64,000 nucleotides of DNA from contig NZ_JQHM01000014.1 in the NCBI RefSeq assembly GCF_000749845.1, positions 1 to 64,000 of the forward strand, written 5' to 3'. Under the pieces are notes generated by a model. The model worked only from the letters and a program-made list of their open reading frames with translations, was not told the DNA's origin and searched no databases. Source of the DNA: Pectobacterium betavasculorum (lineage in GTDB: Bacteria; Pseudomonadota; Gammaproteobacteria; Enterobacterales; Enterobacteriaceae). Made by a program: the position numbers and the translations under genes. Shown here one piece after another: positions 35,515 through 44,776 of this stretch (its first letter is position 1; the number at the start of each line of letters is the position of its first letter).

Positions 35515-36126
35515 ATGAGTACATCCCAAGCCATTCGAGAACGTATCGCTGCCCAGTTGGCAGGCGAGCCTTTCACGCCCGCTCTTTTTGCCGGGTTGGG
35601 GTCGCGTGCGGCTATTGATCAGGCGCTGATGCGGCTTAACAAGGCTGGCAGTATTGAGCGCATCGGCCATGGTTTGTATGTCGTCCCCAAGGTGGGTCGC
35701 TTTGGCATCAAGACGTTGCCCGCACCTGAGCAGATAGCACATACACTGGCTGATGCGGAAGGGGCGACGATTGAGATCCATGGTGCCGAGGCCGCACGGC
35801 GTTTTGGCTTCTCTACGCAGATGCCTGCGCAGGCGGTGTTCTATACCAGTGGTTCGTCCCGGGCAGTCCGACTAGGAAAAATGACGGTCCGATTGCAACA
35901 TGTCGCCTCACGCAAACTGGTATTGGCCGGTCGACCCGCAGGTCAGGCGCTGTCGGCGCTCTGGTATCTGGGGCGTCATCAGGTCACGTCCGGTACATTT
36001 CGACGGCTCGCACAAAAGTTGGCACCTGCTGAATTTCAGGCTCTGTGTTCTGCCAAGGCGTCGATGCCTGCATGGATGCTGGACGCATTGAGTGGCTATG
36101 AACGCAGCGAGGAAAAGTATGTCTGA
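35515..36126 (+). CDS. abiEi: AbiEi-type antitoxin/transcriptional repressor (DUF6088)
   Basis: 203 residues. N-terminal winged helix-turn-helix (about 5-60, SRAAIDQALMRLNKAGSIERIGHGLYVVPK) and a C-terminal antitoxin domain (about 75-200) with EIHGAEAARRFGFSTQMP and FYTSGSSR, as in AbiEi-like proteins. In type IV toxin-antitoxin systems it neutralises AbiEii without binding it and represses the operon. AAAGGAGG precedes the ATG. The last codons overlap abiEii by eight bases. Confidence 0.88.
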   Translation: MSTSQAIRERIAAQLAGEPFTPALFAGLGSRAAIDQALMRLNKAGSIERIGHGLYVVPKVGRFGIKTLPAPEQIAHTLADAEGATIEIHGAEAARRFGFSTQMPAQAVFYTSGSSRAVRLGKMTVRLQHVASRKLVLAGRPAGQALSALWYLGRHQVTSGTFRRLAQKLAPAEFQALCSAKASMPAWMLDALSGYERSEEKYV

Positions 36127-37138
36127 TACGTCAGTTGTATCCTATTTTGATTTGACGCCCGTTGAGCAGGCCGAGCTATTGAATGGTCTGGCTCCGGGAC
36201 TGGGGCGTCGCGCTGAAATTCTGGAAAAAGACATCTGGTTGTGTCAGATACTGGGCGTACTCTTTGCGTTACCCTGCTGCAAGCCGATGGCCTTCAAAGG
36301 AGGGACGTCTCTGTCGAAGGTGTATCAGGCTATCGAGCGTTTCTCCGAAGATATTGATGTCACCATTGATTATCAAAGCCTGGTGTCGGATGTGCCCGAG
36401 CTGGCTACCCTTTCCGGGAGCAAGCGTCGCAGACTGTCTGACACACTCAGGGGGGCTTTGGCTGCGCATGTCACCGGGGAACTGGTACCGGCACTACGTG
36501 AGGCGTTGCGACAGACTCTTCCAAATCACGAAATCACGATTGAAATCAGTGATAATGCAGAAGAGCTCAGGCTCTATTACCCCAGTGCAGTGGAGAACAC
36601 CGATCCCTATTTGCGGCCCAGTGTGTTGATCGAGTTCGGCGGCAGAAATGCGACCTTTCCCCGGGATGTGCTGACCATCGTGCCGGACATTGCCGCCTAT
36701 GTGCCGGGCTTGGTATTTCCAACGGCGCAAGTTGCCGTACTGTCGCCGATGCGTACCTTTTGGGAGAAGGCCACGCTCATTCATGTTGAATGCAACCGCC
36801 CGGGACTGCGTGGCAGTGCTGAACGGTTGTCGCGGCATTGGTACGATCTGGCGCAGCTTGCTGACCATGATATCGGTCGTAAGGCTTTGGATGATATCCC
36901 GCTGTTGCGGGATGTGCTGAACATCAAAGAAACCTTCTTTCGCAGCAGTTTCAGCCATTACGATCGCTGTCTGACAGGAGAACTGAGGCTGATCCCAGAT
37001 GTGGCGCTGCTTGATGCGTTGAGACAGGATTATCAGGCGATGCTGAACGCCCAGATGTTCTATGGTGAGATCCTGTCGTTTGATGACATTGTTGAACGGT
37101 TGACCCGCCTGGAGCGGCAGATCAATCAGCTCCGCTGA
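36119..37138 (+). CDS. abiEii: AbiEii nucleotidyltransferase toxin
   Basis: 339 residues of the AbiEii/AbiGii nucleotidyltransferase family. Motif I and the metal-binding Asp pair are seen as FKGGTSLSKVY then RFSEDIDVTIDY (about 68-92); further motifs include SVLIEFGGRN and the RTFWEKATLIH block (about 215-225). Related toxins transfer nucleotides to tRNA 3' ends and stop growth, giving phage abortive infection and element stabilisation. ATG at 36119 with GAGGAAA is preferred to the in-frame ATG at 36092, which lies deep in abiEi. It ends directly against the stop of the convergent VirB4 gene. Confidence 0.9.
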   Translation: MSDTSVVSYFDLTPVEQAELLNGLAPGLGRRAEILEKDIWLCQILGVLFALPCCKPMAFKGGTSLSKVYQAIERFSEDIDVTIDYQSLVSDVPELATLSGSKRRRLSDTLRGALAAHVTGELVPALREALRQTLPNHEITIEISDNAEELRLYYPSAVENTDPYLRPSVLIEFGGRNATFPRDVLTIVPDIAAYVPGLVFPTAQVAVLSPMRTFWEKATLIHVECNRPGLRGSAERLSRHWYDLAQLADHDIGRKALDDIPLLRDVLNIKETFFRSSFSHYDRCLTGELRLIPDVALLDALRQDYQAMLNAQMFYGEILSFDDIVERLTRLERQINQLR

Positions 37139-39988
37139 TTACCTTTGCACCATGGGCGTGATACCACGCGCATGATCAATCATTTCGGCCACTTTGAACG
37201 CGGCATCCAACTCTCCAATCCCGAACTGCTGCATCAGTTGGTAGCGTTCGGCTTTTTCCTCGGGCTCGGTCTGCGCAAGGGCGAGATAGAGACTGGGCGG
37301 TACGGCACGGAAGAGCACTTCCAGGCTCTTGGAGAGGATGACACCTTCGGTGAATTTGCCGGATTCTTTCCGTGCGGACAGCATCAGCGCTTTCTGCGCG
37401 GGTGTCAGTTCCCTGAATCGTGCGATTTTCTCGACTTCGTCGGGCGGCATCGACAGGCAAATCCACCACTCGATCATGTTGAGCATCGGTTCTGCGGCCT
37501 TTGGCAGGTCGTCGATGTTCTGCGTTGCGAGCCAGAACCATGCCCCAAGTTTGCGCCACATTTTCGTGACCTTCACGACGTAGGGCGAGAGCAAGGGGTT
37601 TTTGGTGATGATATGGCCTTCGTCCGTCACGTTGAGGATAGGGCGGCCCAGGAACTGGTCGCGCTCGGCGATGTTGTTGACGGTATTGATCAGCGAGATA
37701 TAGGCGATCGACAGTTGTGCGTTGTAGCCTTCGCGTGCATAGGTTGCCAGGTCGACCAGGGTGATGTCGGCCTCGGGCCAGGGGGTGCCGTCGCGGTCGA
37801 ACATTTCACCATCGCTGCCCTGGCAGAACATATCCATGGCGTCGGCCATCTCCAGCAAACGGGCACGCCGGATTTCTGGCAATGTGGTGTCATGACCCCG
37901 TTCACGTAGCGCATCGCGCACATCGCGGGTCAGCACGGTACGGTTGGCAGCGACGCAGCGCTGAGCGGCGTCCAGAATGCATTGGCGGATCAACGAGCGA
38001 TCGGCGCGGGTCATGCGGGCTTCTTCCTTGTCTTCACCCCCCGTGATCATCAGGCGTGCCGTGATCTCCAGTTCGCCCAGCATATCGCGTTGTTCGTCGG
38101 CCTCGGCCTCCTTGCGCTGTGGCTCGTCATCGAGTTCATCGGCATCGAGTGTTTGTACATCACTGGGGGTTTCGATGAGTCTGCGGGCATCGGCGAACGG
38201 TGCGAGACTGACGCCCGCACCCGGAGCGAGCTTGACACGGTTGACAGTCAGCCCTAAACGCCGGGCGAACTCGCAGAACAGTCCGAAGGAATTGCCAGCC
38301 TCCACAATGAAGATCCGTGGACGATAGATGGCTGTGACCTGATTGAGCAGGTTGTTGAGGGTGGCGCTCTTGCCCGATCCGGTAGGGCCGAACAGGAAAA
38401 GGTGCGCGTTCATCTGCCGATCCAGGCGGTTGAAGGGGTCGAACGTGATCAGGCCTCCACCGCGATTGAATACAGTGATCCCCGGGTGACCTGTACCCCG
38501 GCTACGTCCCCAAGTCGGTGAGAGGTTGGCCACATGCTGGGCGAACATCAGTTGTGTGTACCACTGTTTGCGGTCCTGTGCCGGGTTGTACATACACGGT
38601 AGCCAGCGCAGATAGGTGTTGAGCGGTGCGACTTCGTCCTCTTCGCGTACTGGCTGCAGGCCTGCGCCCAGCATCACGTTGGCCAGTTGCAGTCCCCGGC
38701 TGTCGAGTTCTTCTTCATCCCTGCCACGCAGATAAAAGGCCAGACTGGCACGGTATAGTTTGTGGGCGCTGCCGATCAGTGAGCGCGCCTCTTGCACATC
38801 AGCCAGGGTTTGTTCGGAGGCCAGCGTTTCGCCAACAGCTTTCTTTGCCAGATGATTCAGGTGTGCTTCGAGTACGTCCTGTGGTGTGGCAACCAGTGTC
38901 AGGCACATCATCGTGTCTTCCGGCATCTGGTCGAACAAGGTGTTGATGGCGTCGCCTTTGCGATTCTCGCCTGTCATATGACCCACACTGGGCGGTGTGC
39001 GCAGGCGGTCGGTCGTCATCACCCGATGCGGCATGCCGTCAAAGTGCCACTCGCCCCGGGCCGTATCTGAACGTGGCTGGCCGAAGAACAGTCTCTGGCT
39101 GAAATCGCACCCGGAGGCCAGCTCGATTTCGTTGACGTCGTGGGTGTCTGGGTAGGCGGTCAACTGGTAGAAGCGTTCGCGGTCTTCGGCGCTGGGGCCC
39201 AACAGCGTGGGATGTGGGTTGAACCAGCGCAGCAGCCAGTTGTGGATGTGCGATGCATCCAGACGCTGTGCGCGGATACCTGCGTTGGCCAGACCACCGC
39301 TCAGGCGATCACAGACCACGTTCAAAGCCTGTTCGGGCATCAGACCACGTCGCGTCGTGCTGCCTGCGGTGCGGCGATAGACGACCATGCGTACCCGTCG
39401 CGTTTGCCCTCGCCAGGGCAGACGCGTGACCGTCGTATCCTCGAACAGGCCTCCCGGCTTTGCTACTGCGCGCAGGTGATGGGCCATCGAATGCAGATAG
39501 AATTCGGTAAAGCGTGAACTCTGTGCACGTGGCTGGATGTAGCCCTTGAGGGTCTGCAGGTACTGATCAAAGTTGGTCTCGTCCTGAGCGTAGAGTTGCA
39601 GTACCCAGGGATTGTCGTCGAGCTCGTCGAAGCTGTCCTGCAGCGCGTTTTCCAGCGCATCCCGTGCCTGGGCCAGCCAGACCGGCTCACGGCCTTCTGT
39701 ACCCAGCGGGGTCAGTTCAAAGAAGGCGGCGACTGAGACACCATCTTCCAGCAGCATACTTTGTGATTCGGGCAAATATTCAACCCAGGGCAGCAACGCG
39801 ACAAACGACGGGGCTACCTCGTACAAGGCCTGCTCATCGGCCTGGGTGGCGGGACGGCTCACCCTTACGCTGGGACCGGGTCCGGGAATGCCTGCTTGCT
39901 GTAGTGTATCAATGTGACGCTGCCAGCCGTCCGGCTGTTCGCCTTTGGTCGGCACAGTGGGTTTGCGCCAGGGAAGCGACCAGACCAT
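37139..39988 (-). CDS. VirB4/TraC-type conjugative ATPase (TIGR03744/PFL_4706)
   Basis: 949 residues. An N-terminal TraC/CagE-like half is followed by the ATPase with Walker A FGPTGSGKSATLNN (about 530-545), an acidic insertion rich in Glu/Asp (about 605-640) and Walker B ILNVTDEGH (about 785). It powers pilus assembly and substrate transfer at the inner-membrane face of the type IV secretion system. ATG at 39988 has GGAGG eight bases upstream, and the first base is shared with the end of the upstream lipoprotein gene. Confidence 0.94.
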   Translation of the reverse strand: MVWSLPWRKPTVPTKGEQPDGWQRHIDTLQQAGIPGPGPSVRVSRPATQADEQALYEVAPSFVALLPWVEYLPESQSMLLEDGVSVAAFFELTPLGTEGREPVWLAQARDALENALQDSFDELDDNPWVLQLYAQDETNFDQYLQTLKGYIQPRAQSSRFTEFYLHSMAHHLRAVAKPGGLFEDTTVTRLPWRGQTRRVRMVVYRRTAGSTTRRGLMPEQALNVVCDRLSGGLANAGIRAQRLDASHIHNWLLRWFNPHPTLLGPSAEDRERFYQLTAYPDTHDVNEIELASGCDFSQRLFFGQPRSDTARGEWHFDGMPHRVMTTDRLRTPPSVGHMTGENRKGDAINTLFDQMPEDTMMCLTLVATPQDVLEAHLNHLAKKAVGETLASEQTLADVQEARSLIGSAHKLYRASLAFYLRGRDEEELDSRGLQLANVMLGAGLQPVREEDEVAPLNTYLRWLPCMYNPAQDRKQWYTQLMFAQHVANLSPTWGRSRGTGHPGITVFNRGGGLITFDPFNRLDRQMNAHLFLFGPTGSGKSATLNNLLNQVTAIYRPRIFIVEAGNSFGLFCEFARRLGLTVNRVKLAPGAGVSLAPFADARRLIETPSDVQTLDADELDDEPQRKEAEADEQRDMLGELEITARLMITGGEDKEEARMTRADRSLIRQCILDAAQRCVAANRTVLTRDVRDALRERGHDTTLPEIRRARLLEMADAMDMFCQGSDGEMFDRDGTPWPEADITLVDLATYAREGYNAQLSIAYISLINTVNNIAERDQFLGRPILNVTDEGHIITKNPLLSPYVVKVTKMWRKLGAWFWLATQNIDDLPKAAEPMLNMIEWWICLSMPPDEVEKIARFRELTPAQKALMLSARKESGKFTEGVILSKSLEVLFRAVPPSLYLALAQTEPEEKAERYQLMQQFGIGELDAAFKVAEMIDHARGITPMVQR

Positions 39989-40425
39989 CAGTAATCCTCC
40001 GTACGTTCGCTCGGCATCGCGTATTGCACACGCTGGTAGAGGGGGAAAATGGTGGTGTAACCGGGTACAGGAATCGGGTCTGTCCCCGCCAGATGCGGGA
40101 ACACATACATCAGCAGGTCGGGGTTGGGTAGTCGCTGAAACTGGCTGCGTACTTCATTGGCGGCGGTACGCGTGTAGTGTGCCTGTTCTGCAGGAGCAGC
40201 TTGCCCATCCGCATGGCTGAGTGGACGGCGCAAGCTCTGACGGGCATCGAGCAGTTGGCGATAGGCCATCTGTCCCACTCGACCCCCATTGCCACTCTCT
40301 TGCTGCCAGATGTCCTGCATGGTTCGACCCCCATGGGGTAACAAGTCTTCCTTGCTCGTGGCGCAGCCGGTCAATACGGTCACGGATAGCATGATTGCCA
40401 GCGGTTTAGTCCAGTTCGAGCGCAT
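39988..40425 (-). CDS. TIGR03751-type conjugal transfer lipoprotein
   Basis: 145 residues. Lipoprotein signal peptide with lipobox LTGC at about residues 19-22, then a polar domain with GGRTMQDIWQQESG and a C-terminal PGYTTIFPLYQRVQYAMP segment typical of this ICE family. It probably has the VirB7/TraV role of outer-membrane anchoring. The start at 40425 overlaps the preceding gene by 20 bases; the upstream ATG at 40476 would destroy the signal peptide. Confidence 0.88.
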   Translation of the reverse strand: MRSNWTKPLAIMLSVTVLTGCATSKEDLLPHGGRTMQDIWQQESGNGGRVGQMAYRQLLDARQSLRRPLSHADGQAAPAEQAHYTRTAANEVRSQFQRLPNPDLLMYVFPHLAGTDPIPVPGYTTIFPLYQRVQYAMPSERTEDY

Positions 40426-41812
40426 GGCTTTCTCCAGTACGATGGTCGACCTTGCGGCCTTCGGTGTCGTAGTCAATAGCGAGCGGTTTTTCGAGGTGAA
40501 CGGCGACGTGTGCGCCGGGCTTCACATAGACTGCTGCGAAGGCCTGGCCATAGAGTTTGTTGACCCAGTCCGACATGTCACGTACGCCGCCGGCAAGAAT
40601 GCGGCCTACAGCCTCGTTGCTGCTGATGCCCACGGTGCCGAGGGAGCCGTCGGCACCGGCGTAGGACATCTGACCGCTGTCCGAATCGATGAGGGATGCC
40701 GCGCCTGCGCCTGCTGCGGTGATCAAAGCCTGTGTACCGAGATACTGCTGGGCATTGCTGCGGCGCTCGCCGGACACGCACGGGATACCGTAGGGATCAC
40801 TGATCCACCCGAGACCGTTCTGGTCATTGCTTTGCTGATTACTGCGCTCGCTGTCTTCCGGAATGGTGCGGATGGTGCCGTCGTGGAAAACGAAGGTGAT
40901 TGAGCGTACCTGTCCCCTGACGCATGAGAGCGTCCAGTCGCCGGACGCGGTGCCACTGAACACAGCGCCAGCCACATCAGGGATATCGATGCCGTTGGCC
41001 GTCAGGTTGTCGGGGCCGACCAAGACTTTGAAAGGGTAGGGGTCATTGACGGTGCCATCGATCGGTACGCGGCCAATCAAGGCTGTCATCGCGACTGAAC
41101 CCATCAGTGTTGAATTGGTGGGGACGGTGTAAACGGCCCTGGCGGGGTTGGCTCTGGCCGCGTTTGTGCTGGTACTGGTGACGCTTTCGACCGTGGTGTC
41201 CAGTGTCTTCTGGGCGGGCCCGAAACGTGTCGGAAAGTTCAGCGCAGCGTTGCCATGACGGCCATCAGTCTGTCTGGCATCGTCAGGCTCCACCCAGCGG
41301 ATCGTGGTCTCGTCGCTGAATCCTTCAGCATCCCCGTCTCGCAGGCCAAGGCCGACTGGCAGGTCACCGTGACCGGCGTTGCCGATACTGTCCAGCCGCC
41401 GTTGCAAATCTGCCAGCAGGCCTTCAGTCTGTTGGCGCTCGTTGTTGAGTTGCTCCTGGTCGCGGCGAAGGCTGGCCCGCTCGGATTCCAGTGTGGTACT
41501 GATACGCTGGTCAATGGCACTTTCACGTTGACGCAGACGCTGGTTTTCTTCTCGTTGTGCCCGGTTGTCGGTGGTGGCGGTTTGTAGCTCAGTGCGTAAT
41601 TGCCGAACCTGGGCCACCAGCGTCGCGACAGTATCGCGTGGCGTGTCTCCTTCGATGCCCAACGCCTTCATTTCCTCCGGGGTGAGCTGGCTGCCCGTCT
41701 CTGCCGTGGCAGAGGACTGTGTGCCGCCACCAGAGAACAGGCGGATGCCAACGAACAGGACCAGCAGTGCGACGGGGATCATCAGCCATTTCAACAGACC
41801 GTTACTGCGCAT
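40406..41812 (-). CDS. TIGR03752-type ICE protein (TraB/VirB10-like)
   Basis: 468 residues. A single membrane helix near the N-terminus (about 8-28), a coiled coil (about 50-125, VRQLRTELQTATTDNRAQREENQRL region) and a C-terminal beta domain with FKVLVGPDNL and GTASGDWTLSCVRGQVRSITFVF. This is the TraB/VirB10 layout, spanning from inner to outer membrane. ATG at 41812 follows GGAGG; the open frame upstream to 42034 lies inside the preceding gene. Confidence 0.88.
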   Translation of the reverse strand: MRSNGLLKWLMIPVALLVLFVGIRLFSGGGTQSSATAETGSQLTPEEMKALGIEGDTPRDTVATLVAQVRQLRTELQTATTDNRAQREENQRLRQRESAIDQRISTTLESERASLRRDQEQLNNERQQTEGLLADLQRRLDSIGNAGHGDLPVGLGLRDGDAEGFSDETTIRWVEPDDARQTDGRHGNAALNFPTRFGPAQKTLDTTVESVTSTSTNAARANPARAVYTVPTNSTLMGSVAMTALIGRVPIDGTVNDPYPFKVLVGPDNLTANGIDIPDVAGAVFSGTASGDWTLSCVRGQVRSITFVFHDGTIRTIPEDSERSNQQSNDQNGLGWISDPYGIPCVSGERRSNAQQYLGTQALITAAGAGAASLIDSDSGQMSYAGADGSLGTVGISSNEAVGRILAGGVRDMSDWVNKLYGQAFAAVYVKPGAHVAVHLEKPLAIDYDTEGRKVDHRTGESHALELD

Positions 41813-42704
41813 GATGTACCTCCGTTGTCGGGGGCGTGGTGGCAGGCAAGTGCATGGCAGGATCAAAGCGTTGGATGACGGGCAGTAGCGACTGCGGCAG
41901 TCCGTGCTTACGGGTAACCAGATACAGCACCGTGGTGTCTTCGGGGGAGCCGCGTGGGCCGAGCGTCGTATGCTGGAAAGTGGCGGTGAGGAAATCACCT
42001 TGCAGTGCGCGGGGATCGAGTTCAACCCAGCCATTGCCTGTATGTGTCAGTCGCACGGCAGTGACCCACTGATCTTCCAATCGCCATGAGGCCAGCGCTT
42101 TTGCCTGTACAGGCAGTGTCGGCAGCAGCGTATCCAGTGGCAGGTCGTGGCGCAGGCTGATGCGCATTATGCCGGGCACAGGCTCTAAGGTGCGTAATGG
42201 CGCGTACAGGCTTTGTGCGGCGTAACGTGTGAGTACCACGGCCACAGGTGTTTCACGTTGCGCCGGTCTGGCCTGGTCTGCCGTGGGGGCGGGGGTTGCG
42301 TTGTCTGGCGGCTGACCATAGCGGGGTGGGGTGGCATTACCCTCAACGATGCGTATCGGCTCAAATGCAGGCTCGCCGTCTTTGGCAGGAGTGGCCGCAA
42401 TGTCGAGCAGGATCAGCGCACCGCTGTCGGCGTCCTGCAACTGCAATCGGGTGGGTTCGATAGGCTCGCTGGCACGCAGGTAGATGGCTCCACCTGCGCT
42501 CTGTACACGCAGACGGTCGCCGATGCTGGCCGGGACGCCGACACGGACATTGCGATCTACGAACACAATGCGTTCCTGCCCAACATAAAGTGGCACGGCA
42601 AGTGGCAGCCGCTCCCAGCGCAGGATTTCCACGGCATGGAGCGCAGGAGCCTGCACCAAGGCCATCAGCCCCAACCAGATGAGACAGAGACGACGATGTT
42701 TCAT
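41802..42704 (-). CDS. TIGR03749/PFL_4704 ICE protein (TraK/VirB9-like)
   Basis: 300 residues. Signal peptide (about 1-24, ALHA-VE), an N-terminal beta domain beginning ILRWERLPLAVPLYVGQERIVF, a proline-rich linker (about 125-150) and a C-terminal beta domain (about 180-280). This is the TraK/VirB9-like outer-membrane core component. It overlaps the TraB-like gene by 11 bases. Confidence 0.88.
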   Translation of the reverse strand: MKHRRLCLIWLGLMALVQAPALHAVEILRWERLPLAVPLYVGQERIVFVDRNVRVGVPASIGDRLRVQSAGGAIYLRASEPIEPTRLQLQDADSGALILLDIAATPAKDGEPAFEPIRIVEGNATPPRYGQPPDNATPAPTADQARPAQRETPVAVVLTRYAAQSLYAPLRTLEPVPGIMRISLRHDLPLDTLLPTLPVQAKALASWRLEDQWVTAVRLTHTGNGWVELDPRALQGDFLTATFQHTTLGPRGSPEDTTVLYLVTRKHGLPQSLLPVIQRFDPAMHLPATTPPTTEVHHAQ

Positions 42705-43381
42705 GGGGTTTCTCCTTGTGTGCCCAGGCCGCCACGACTGGGGGCTTCCTGTGCCGAAGCTGCGATGCGCTGCGGGGCACCGTCATAGCAGTCCAGCATG
42801 AGGCCGAACGGGTTACGGGCTGGATCGATATCTGCACGTGTGACTTTCACGGGATAGCGCACCAGAGCGCGTTTGACCTGCTCCGGGCCGTGGTACTCGT
42901 CGGCACTGAGGTCGAGTGTGACGACCCAATCGCGGTCAGAGACCACGCGTACCCGTGCTGTAGGGTTATCGCCATAGCCGCGACCGGGAATTTCGTAGAC
43001 GCCGCGTACACGTTGCCGCAGTTCGCCCGTGCTGCGGCGATAGTCGTAATCTGCCTGCAAAAAGGCACGGCATGCCGGGGTGAAATACGGTGATAACGCA
43101 TGGAGGTTGCGCGTGTAGTCCTCTTCTCCGTTAGTCGGCCAGCGGTTGAGTTGCTGGAACACGTAGAAGGTGAAGGCGTAGACCGATTCGGGGGGCACTT
43201 CCCACCAGGCCCGTGAACTCCCCGAACGCAGATCAGGGGGGACATGGATCGTCAGATCGCGCGGTGCGCTCCACCAACCGGCACCCATGACCAGTGCCAC
43301 CAGCAGTAAGGCGCTGGCACCGATGCGAAGGGTCTTGATGTGCGCTTGTAGATGTGTGACTTCGTTCTTGAATCGGCTCAT
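42701..43381 (-). CDS. TIGR03746/PFL_4703 ICE protein (TraE/VirB8-like)
   Basis: 226 residues. Short cytoplasmic N-terminus, one membrane helix (about 19-40), and a periplasmic domain containing PPESVYAFTFYVFQQLNRWP and RGVYEIPGRGYGDNPTARVRVVSDRDWVV. The architecture is that of TraE/VirB8, an inner-membrane scaffold of the transfer channel. Both ends overlap neighbours by four bases (ATGA). Confidence 0.88.
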   Translation of the reverse strand: MSRFKNEVTHLQAHIKTLRIGASALLLVALVMGAGWWSAPRDLTIHVPPDLRSGSSRAWWEVPPESVYAFTFYVFQQLNRWPTNGEEDYTRNLHALSPYFTPACRAFLQADYDYRRSTGELRQRVRGVYEIPGRGYGDNPTARVRVVSDRDWVVTLDLSADEYHGPEQVKRALVRYPVKVTRADIDPARNPFGLMLDCYDGAPQRIAASAQEAPSRGGLGTQGETP

Positions 43382-43776
43382 CGCGTTGTCCTTCTATTCG
43401 ACCAGGAGCCTGAACGCGTGATCAGCAGGTGTCCGCCAACCCAGCCTGTGAGCAGCGGGTAGCGAGTCGTGATGTGCCATTGCAACTGACGGTACAGCCA
43501 GGTATCAGGCCGGCCGCGTTTCTGTCGTCGCAGGAAGCCGCCACCGATGAACACGCCGCAGGCGATGCCCAGCACAATGCAGGTCGGTGCCAGAGCGATG
43601 GTTGAAAGCAACCAGGACAGCGGCACGCCGATGATCAGCCCGGCGCTACCGGACAGGCCGCAGCATATCCACAGCTCATCAGCCGTCAGGCCGCGTACCA
43701 CCACCGGATGTCGATTAAGCCGATGTGGCAGGAACGTGATGGTGCCGTCCGTACGGACATGTGGATGCTCTGACAT
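43378..43776 (-). CDS. TIGR03750 conjugal transfer protein (TraL/VirB3-like)
   Basis: 132 residues with ITFLPHRLNRHPVVVRGLTADELW preceding two close hydrophobic helices (about 45-90) and a basic tail. TraL-like proteins help to tether the VirB4 ATPase at the membrane. ATG at 43776 follows GGGAG. Confidence 0.88.
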   Translation of the reverse strand: MSEHPHVRTDGTITFLPHRLNRHPVVVRGLTADELWICCGLSGSAGLIIGVPLSWLLSTIALAPTCIVLGIACGVFIGGGFLRRQKRGRPDTWLYRQLQWHITTRYPLLTGWVGGHLLITRSGSWSNRRTTR

Positions 43777-43788
43777 GCCCACTCCCTC

Positions 43789-44145
43789 TTACAAAATGCC
43801 GGTGGCTTCGGTGAGCAGCCAGATGCCGATCACCAGCAGCACCGCCCCGACGGCGACCGTCAGGCCGAATTGACCCCAGGTTTTCTTGCCGTTGTGGATT
43901 TCGGCGTAGGTGCCGTAGGCGTGATAGCACACGCCGATGAACATGCTGGCGACCACCAGTAGCGCTACCAGCAGCACGATGTCGTAGCCGTAATTGCGGA
44001 TGGTTTCCATAATGCCGCCACCTGTGCCCCGAGACGGGTTTTCCAGTTGCGGCAATCCCTGGGCGAACGACAGTGCAGGCAAGGTAAGACTCATGGCCAG
44101 TGCTGCATGTTGCGCGAGACGAGCGGGATAGACGTGGTGTTTCAT
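43789..44145 (-). CDS. TIGR03745 ICE protein, probable pilin (TrbC/VirB2-like)
   Basis: 118 residues: signal peptide (about 1-30, ALSFA-QG), a short polar section with GTGGGIMETIRNYGYD, and two membrane helices (about 55-75 and 92-112). Size and layout match pilin precursors. Only this start (ATG 44145) gives a signal peptide. The ribosome site AAGGGG forms a GGGG-CAA-CCCC hairpin directly before the ATG. Confidence 0.88.
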   Translation of the reverse strand: MKHHVYPARLAQHAALAMSLTLPALSFAQGLPQLENPSRGTGGGIMETIRNYGYDIVLLVALLVVASMFIGVCYHAYGTYAEIHNGKKTWGQFGLTVAVGAVLLVIGIWLLTEATGIL

Positions 44146-44147
44146 AT

Positions 44148-44158
44148 GGGGTTGCCCC
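44148..44158 (-). promoter_or_regulatory. Short hairpin enclosing the pilin ribosome site
   Basis: On the minus strand GGGG, CAA, CCCC precedes the pilin ATG by two bases and includes most of the AAGGGG ribosome site. A three-base loop is marginal, so this is tentative. Confidence 0.3.
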
Positions 44159-44165
44159 TTTCTGG

Positions 44166-44399
44166 TTACGAGAGCAGGAAAAACGTCAGCACCAGGTACA
44201 TCGCGAGAAAGCGCACGATGACACCGAGGAACTGACGCTGGTTGAGCTGGTTTTCGGCCCAACCGACGTAGGCGGTACGGATGGCCCATGCACCCCACAG
44301 CAGCAGCACCGCGAATACAACACCGATGAAAACGGCGGACATGGCTGCAGGTGTGATGCCGCTATTGGCCTGGAAGGCGTTGATTTGTGCGGCAGTCAT
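44166..44399 (-). CDS. TIGR03758/PFL_4701 ICE membrane protein
   Basis: 77 residues, two membrane helices (about 18-40 and 58-76) linked by AYVGWAENQLNQRQF. A small pilin-like or channel protein always placed between the RAQPRD gene and the pilin gene in these elements. Confidence 0.88.
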   Translation of the reverse strand: MTAAQINAFQANSGITPAAMSAVFIGVVFAVLLLWGAWAIRTAYVGWAENQLNQRQFLGVIVRFLAMYLVLTFFLLS

Positions 44400-44776
44400 G
44401 GCTGGTCCTTCAGGAAGGTGTCGCTGTGTTTTGCTGTCGATTCCTGACTGTAGTTACCGTTCAGTTCGGCAAGATCGCGCGGCTGGGCGCGGGATGGCGT
44501 GAGATGAGCCTGGATACCGATGCGTATGCGAGCAAGGTCATCGCGTAGTCTTGGGTAGTCGAAGTAATAGCGTTCGCCTGGCTCTGCGGGGATTCTGGAT
44601 GCGCTCTGTACGACGAGGCGTTCCAGTGCGTCGAGTTGCCTTAGTGCCGCAGCAAGATCCTGGTTCTGCGCCGGTGTGTCGGCATAGACAGAGAACGAAC
44701 TGCCGAGCATTAGGGCTGCGGAGAGAAAGATGGGCGCGTTGCGGCGTACAGCGCGAAGCTGGGCTGTGAGAACCAT
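44396..44776 (-). CDS. RAQPRD-family ICE protein (TIGR01690)
   Basis: 126 residues: signal peptide (about 1-32, VYA-DT), helical body and the namesake motif SRAQPRDLAELNGNY near 95-110. Exported, function unknown, at the head of the second transfer operon. ATG 44776 has GGAG upstream; the frame further upstream is not needed. Confidence 0.9.
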   Translation of the reverse strand: MVLTAQLRAVRRNAPIFLSAALMLGSSFSVYADTPAQNQDLAAALRQLDALERLVVQSASRIPAEPGERYYFDYPRLRDDLARIRIGIQAHLTPSRAQPRDLAELNGNYSQESTAKHSDTFLKDQP

